From an uncultured Saprospiraceae bacterium (lineage in GTDB: Bacteria > Bacteroidota > Bacteroidia > Chitinophagales > Saprospiraceae): a stretch of DNA of 8,314 nucleotides. This document shows positions 5,143-8,314 of this stretch, piece by piece (position 1 is the first letter of the stretch; each line of letters starts with the position of its first letter). The position numbers were made by a program, and so were the translations under genes. The notes under the pieces were generated by a model that made no database searches, was not told the DNA's origin, and saw nothing but the letters and a program-made list of their open reading frames with translations. The stretch covers positions 1 through 8,314 of the forward strand of contig CALHBW010000070.1 of assembly GCA_937930625.1 (NCBI GenBank), in the 5' to 3' direction.

Positions 5143-6252
5143 CTAACTCTTAATTACTTTTCTAGTAATCGTCTCTGTAGAACTTATAATTTGCAGAAAA
5201 TACGTACCGGGAACGAGTTGATTAATATTAATTTGGTATCTGCTTTCCTGTGAATTATAGTTTTGAGAAAATTGTTTTTTACCATTTACATCAAATAATT
5301 CCACTTGTATATTTCCTTCTTGTTCAAATGAATATTCGAGGTAAATCGCATCATTCGCGGGATTAGGATAAACTGCAATTCCACCATTAGTTCGCTGTTC
5401 AAATTTAACGACTTTTACCTGACTGTATTCAAATGAACCATCAATATCCACCTGTTTCAAACGATAATAATTATCCCCTGAAAATGGCGCAACATCCGTA
5501 AATTGATAATTACGTTCCGTCTGACTATCACCTGCGGCGGTTACTTTTCCAATGCTTTCCCATTTTTCGGCATCTGTACTGCGTTCAATATCGAAATGGT
5601 CGCTATTGATTTCGGTGGCTGTTTGCCATTTTAATATAGCATTGCGTCCGTCTTTTTCGGCTGTAAAATTGACTAATTCGACAGGTACGCTGATAAAATT
5701 CAAACAAGTATCAACATTCATTGCTATATTAATATCGGCAGCAGGATCGTAGTAAAACGTTTCTCTATCCATCAAAGGCAGATAAAATTCCAAATCAGGG
5801 GTTTGTGAAATATCCATAATTTCGATACGTACATGACAAAGTATTTCCGAAGTCGTCGGAATTTCTTCCGCAAAGCCCTTCGTCACATCCGGCAATTCCC
5901 AAACTACACCAAAGCGACTCGCTGTATTGTCTGCTGTCAAAATAGGGTCATAAATATAAATTATCCCTGATAATTGTGTGTCCAAAATGGTCATATCATC
6001 CCTTCTATCCACAAATAAGCGACCATTACTCACCACCGAAGTTCCGAAAAATCCGGGGTTATAATCCATATAAAAAATGCCATCGCTGAGATTGAAGCCG
6101 GATTCATTCGCCTCAATATATACATCAAATTCGTAAAACATAGGTGAGCCGCCCGTCACCTCTTCATTGGAGATACAATACGTCAACTCTTGTGCGTTAA
6201 TTGTTGTTATTGAAATAATTAAACAATTTATAATAAATAATATTTTTTTCAT
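5143..6252 (-). CDS. secreted protein with type IX secretion C-terminal sorting domain, possible cohesin-like domain
   Basis: The 369-residue product has a signal peptide (MKKILFIINCLIISITTINA, cleavage near residues 20-21) for Sec export. Residues 22-187 form a beta-rich region with FEFDVYI-like pattern (EFDVYIEANES, 41-51) and asides such as YMDYNPGFFG; it resembles the cohesin-like sandwich domains of Bacteroidota surface proteins, but I cannot confirm the fold. Residues 190-285 (VPVELVNFTAEKDG to YSQVKVVKF) are a fibronectin-III-like module often found before sorting domains. Residues 291-369 are a type A sorting domain: VYPNPANDAIYLEY (294-307), VELFDVNGKK and a final GTYFLQI with a lysine-rich end. 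It should be moved across the outer membrane and attached to the surface or released. It lies 123 nt downstream of the dockerin-ended protein gene, same strand, with no clear promoter between, so co-transcription is likely. It looks richer in A+T than its neighbour. Its ligand is unknown. Confidence 0.88.
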   Translation of the reverse strand: MKKILFIINCLIISITTINAQELTYCISNEEVTGGSPMFYEFDVYIEANESGFNLSDGIFYMDYNPGFFGTSVVSNGRLFVDRRDDMTILDTQLSGIIYIYDPILTADNTASRFGVVWELPDVTKGFAEEIPTTSEILCHVRIEIMDISQTPDLEFYLPLMDRETFYYDPAADINIAMNVDTCLNFISVPVELVNFTAEKDGRNAILKWQTATEINSDHFDIERSTDAEKWESIGKVTAAGDSQTERNYQFTDVAPFSGDNYYRLKQVDIDGSFEYSQVKVVKFEQRTNGGIAVYPNPANDAIYLEYSFEQEGNIQVELFDVNGKKQFSQNYNSQESRYQININQLVPGTYFLQIISSTETITRKVIKS

Positions 6253-6271
6253 GATAAGAATTTAAGAAATT

Positions 6272-6377
6272 AGAAAAGAGAAGTGAGAGAAGAGACGAGA
6301 GACGTGAGAGAAGAGACCAGAGACGTGAGATGAGAGATTTCTCTCGTCTCATGTCTCTTATCTCATGTCTCTCATCT
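6272..6377. repeat. purine/pyrimidine hairpin of 7-nt units between two secreted-protein genes
   Basis: A purine-rich arm (6272-6337) steps through AGAGACG, AGAGACG, TGAGAGA, AGAGACC, AGAGACG, TGAGATG in 7-nt units. A pyrimidine-rich arm (6338-6377) reads CTCTCGT, CTCATGT, CTCTTAT, CTCATGT, CTCTCAT. They are inverted relatives, and roughly 6300-6336 can pair with 6339-6375 through an inner GAGAGA-TT-TCTCTC. The TAG stop codon of the upstream gene sits exactly at its edge. It fills nearly the whole gap between the two genes, so in a shared mRNA it would form a long stem between them, which could cause partial termination or protect the upstream message. Confidence 0.75.
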
Positions 6378-8314
6378 ATTCCGGTACTTGCGTACTTTTT
6401 GCGACATTTTTCTGCCAATGTTCGACCTTATCCGAAGGCTGTACGGTGCCGTCGAGATTGAGGTCGCCACTGAGGTAGCCGGATTGGATGACCTCGCTTT
6501 GCCAGAGTTGTTTGTCGGAGGGTTGGACATTGCCATCGCCGTTGACATCGCCGGAAATGATGGCAAATTTGCCATTGGAAAGTGGCGTCATGCTCTCGCC
6601 GCCAAATACATTTTCGGGATTGGTGAGGTCGAGCGTGACCAACTCATTGGTCGTAAAATCAATGGGTTGTGCGCTGATAATCGGCAGATGATTACGGTGT
6701 TTTACAACGACATAATACTGCCCCGGTTCGATGTCAAATTCTAATGGCAGCAGTGTACGCGGGTCGATAATCGGGTCGCAACGACGCAGCAAACCAGCCA
6801 ATCTTCGCAAGATTTTTCGCGGGTCTTCGGGGCAGCGCAGCTCCACTTCTACCCAATCTACGATGGCATCTTCGCCTTCGGTTTCCAATGCTTGCGTGTT
6901 CATTTCTGTTTGGCTATTTTCGTAGGGTGATACGAGGGGCAATACGCCATTTGTACGCAGTTTGTCGCGCATCAAACCCACTTCCGGTTCAAATGCACCT
7001 TCTATAATCGCCAGTGCATTCAGGCTGACCAATCGGTGGTCATTTGGGTGCAGATTTGTAGCGTCTATGTTGTACGATACGCCGCCGAGTGGGAATCCGT
7101 TGGCATTGAGTTGAGAGACATTAAAGGTGTAGCTCTCTCTCATAAACTCGGGGTTGTAGGGCGTTTGTAAATCAAAAAATACGTCGATATAATAGGCTTC
7201 TTCAGGTTCGAGTACGATATTATACAAACAAGCATTTTCAAATAGATAAAACTCGCCATCGCCAGCATCTTCTATTCCGTCGGATTCGCTACCGCCTGCC
7301 TGCCATATTTCATATAGTTTTGGTTGGGCTATGCAGCGAATTTGACCGAAATTGAAAAAGGGATAATTCGTAAAGGGATCATCAAAATCAAAACAAATAT
7401 TTATCACTTCGGTAGATTGTAAATTATTGCGAACTATCACGCGCCCTCTATTACCAAACTGATTGATAATGTTCATGTTACGATGAACGATATTGTTATT
7501 ATTTCGTGTATTGGCATCAATATAAATGGGGCTGACTTCGTTTGCCATCGGGTCATCTGAAGAAACAAAACGGGCGAGTACGCAGTAGTGATTATCGCCG
7601 CCGTAAAGGTCAGGATTTGGCACATCTGTCCACGGGATTTTGACGGTAATTTTATCGCCCGGATTGAGGTCATTGGGCAGGGTGACGCTTCCGATTTCAT
7701 CGCCATGAATCAAGCCACCGACAAAGAAATTTATCCAATTGGTGGGCCATACCAAGCCTGCCGATGCCTTTGTCCAGTAAGCAATCACCTCATCGCCTGC
7801 GCCCATAGCTTCGCAACCGCGATTTTCCAATTCTACATATACATAATTCGTAAATCCGTAGCGTGGATTTTCGTGCGATAGTAGGTTGTGACCAGCATTT
7901 ACCGTACCCGGCAAGCTGCCGAGATTGACTTTGATGGCTTCGCTTTTCCAAATTTGTGAGGTGATGGTGTTGGGTTCTGCGCCTGTATCAGTCGGTCCGT
8001 CTTTCATGTAAATATCTTGTAGAGAAGGCGTTCCGTAGAGCGTAATATTTTCGCCGAGTGAGGCGGGAGTTGAGTTATACTGTGGAGTTTCGGCTTCCGC
8101 ATCATTCGCTTCGGCGTACAAAAATGCCTCTCGCATGGATATGAAACCGTCCGAATTGGTATCAGCATTGACCGGATTTCCGTAAGCATCTGCCCCTGCG
8201 ATGGCTGCTGTCCAATGAAATACAAAGGCATCGTATTCGTAGGTCGGCGCCATTGCCCAAGAGAGTTCGTCGAAATCTGCCGCAGCCGCAATGACGCGTC
8301 CGTTTGCCTGCAAA
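6376..8314 (-). CDS. C-terminal part of a large secreted protein, probable C13/caspase-like peptidase with dockerin-like tail (5' end outside window)
   Basis: The reading frame is open to the right window edge with no credible start, so only the last 645 codons are seen. Residues about 5-95 (VIAAAADFDELSWA, AFVFHWTAAIAG, ETPQYNSTPASLG) resemble the end of a C13 or caspase-like cysteine peptidase domain and include an EF-hand-type loop DTNSDGFIS (51-59); the catalytic residues would lie outside. Residues about 120-275 look like an immunoglobulin-like module (NYVYVELENRG at 156-166, PWTDVPNPDLYGG, CVLARFVSSDDPM), and more beta-rich sequence follows. The last 58 residues hold two dockerin-like calcium loops, GDVNGDGNVQPSDKQLW and GDLNLDGTVQPSDKVEHW, and end in STQVPE. 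There is no recognisable type IX sorting domain, unlike the product of the next gene. Secretion is inferred from domain types, since the signal peptide is not in view. Confidence is high for the gene and dockerin-like repeats, moderate for the peptidase. Confidence 0.85.
   Translation of the reverse strand, partial: LQANGRVIAAAADFDELSWAMAPTYEYDAFVFHWTAAIAGADAYGNPVNADTNSDGFISMREAFLYAEANDAEAETPQYNSTPASLGENITLYGTPSLQDIYMKDGPTDTGAEPNTITSQIWKSEAIKVNLGSLPGTVNAGHNLLSHENPRYGFTNYVYVELENRGCEAMGAGDEVIAYWTKASAGLVWPTNWINFFVGGLIHGDEIGSVTLPNDLNPGDKITVKIPWTDVPNPDLYGGDNHYCVLARFVSSDDPMANEVSPIYIDANTRNNNNIVHRNMNIINQFGNRGRVIVRNNLQSTEVINICFDFDDPFTNYPFFNFGQIRCIAQPKLYEIWQAGGSESDGIEDAGDGEFYLFENACLYNIVLEPEEAYYIDVFFDLQTPYNPEFMRESYTFNVSQLNANGFPLGGVSYNIDATNLHPNDHRLVSLNALAIIEGAFEPEVGLMRDKLRTNGVLPLVSPYENSQTEMNTQALETEGEDAIVDWVEVELRCPEDPRKILRRLAGLLRRCDPIIDPRTLLPLEFDIEPGQYYVVVKHRNHLPIISAQPIDFTTNELVTLDLTNPENVFGGESMTPLSNGKFAIISGDVNGDGNVQPSDKQLWQSEVIQSGYLSGDLNLDGTVQPSDKVEHWQKNVAKSTQVPE

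Noticed and set aside
8311..8313. A TTG as the start codon of the rightmost gene
   Set aside because: It is only the first codon at the window edge; the protein begins in the middle of a domain without a signal peptide, so the true start lies outside.

Overview
The window most likely comes from a member of the Bacteroidota. The 369-residue protein has an N-terminal signal peptide and a C-terminal domain of the kind recognised by the type IX secretion system, which is found in that phylum. A TAnnTTTG-type promoter (Bacteroidota -7 box) lies in front of one gene, and no strong Shine-Dalgarno sequence precedes any start. The genus cannot be read from the sequence. Dockerin-like GDVNxDG tails are common in marine and freshwater Saprospirales-type bacteria, which fits but is not proof.

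Layout. 1-1012: a CRISPR array with 14 repeats of 37 nt and 13 complete spacers, cut by the left window edge; no cas gene is in view. 1013-1398: AT-rich intergenic DNA holding a 198-bp MITE-like element flanked by an 8-bp duplication. 1399-2877 (+): glpK, glycerol kinase. 2875-3085: a palindromic element that exactly fills the gap between two convergent genes and supplies the stop codon of both, with a terminator-like hairpin inside. 3083-4150 (-): a CNNM/CorC-type membrane protein with two CBS domains. 4151-5142: about 1 kb without a gene, rich in inverted repeats: a 29-bp perfect inverted repeat, a heptamer tract, a 131-bp MITE-like element with a 9-bp target duplication, two small GGCGAwT palindromes and an intrinsic terminator. 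5143-6252 (-): secreted type IX cargo with a possible cohesin-like domain. 6253-6375: a hairpin made of 7-nt units. 6376-8314 (-): the C-terminal 645 residues of a large secreted protein ending in two dockerin-like repeats, probably the end of a C13/caspase-like peptidase.

How the parts relate. The two right-hand genes run in the same direction and could be one transcription unit ending at the terminator at 5012-5051; a dockerin-like and a possibly cohesin-like product side by side suggest a surface or secreted complex. glpK and the CBS protein look like ordinary housekeeping genes. The most unusual content is non-coding. Three different palindromic elements have arms built from three or four 9-nt units, two of them have MITE-like ends with target duplications, and another set of intergenic repeats is built from 7-nt units. 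These repeats account for most of the DNA between genes.
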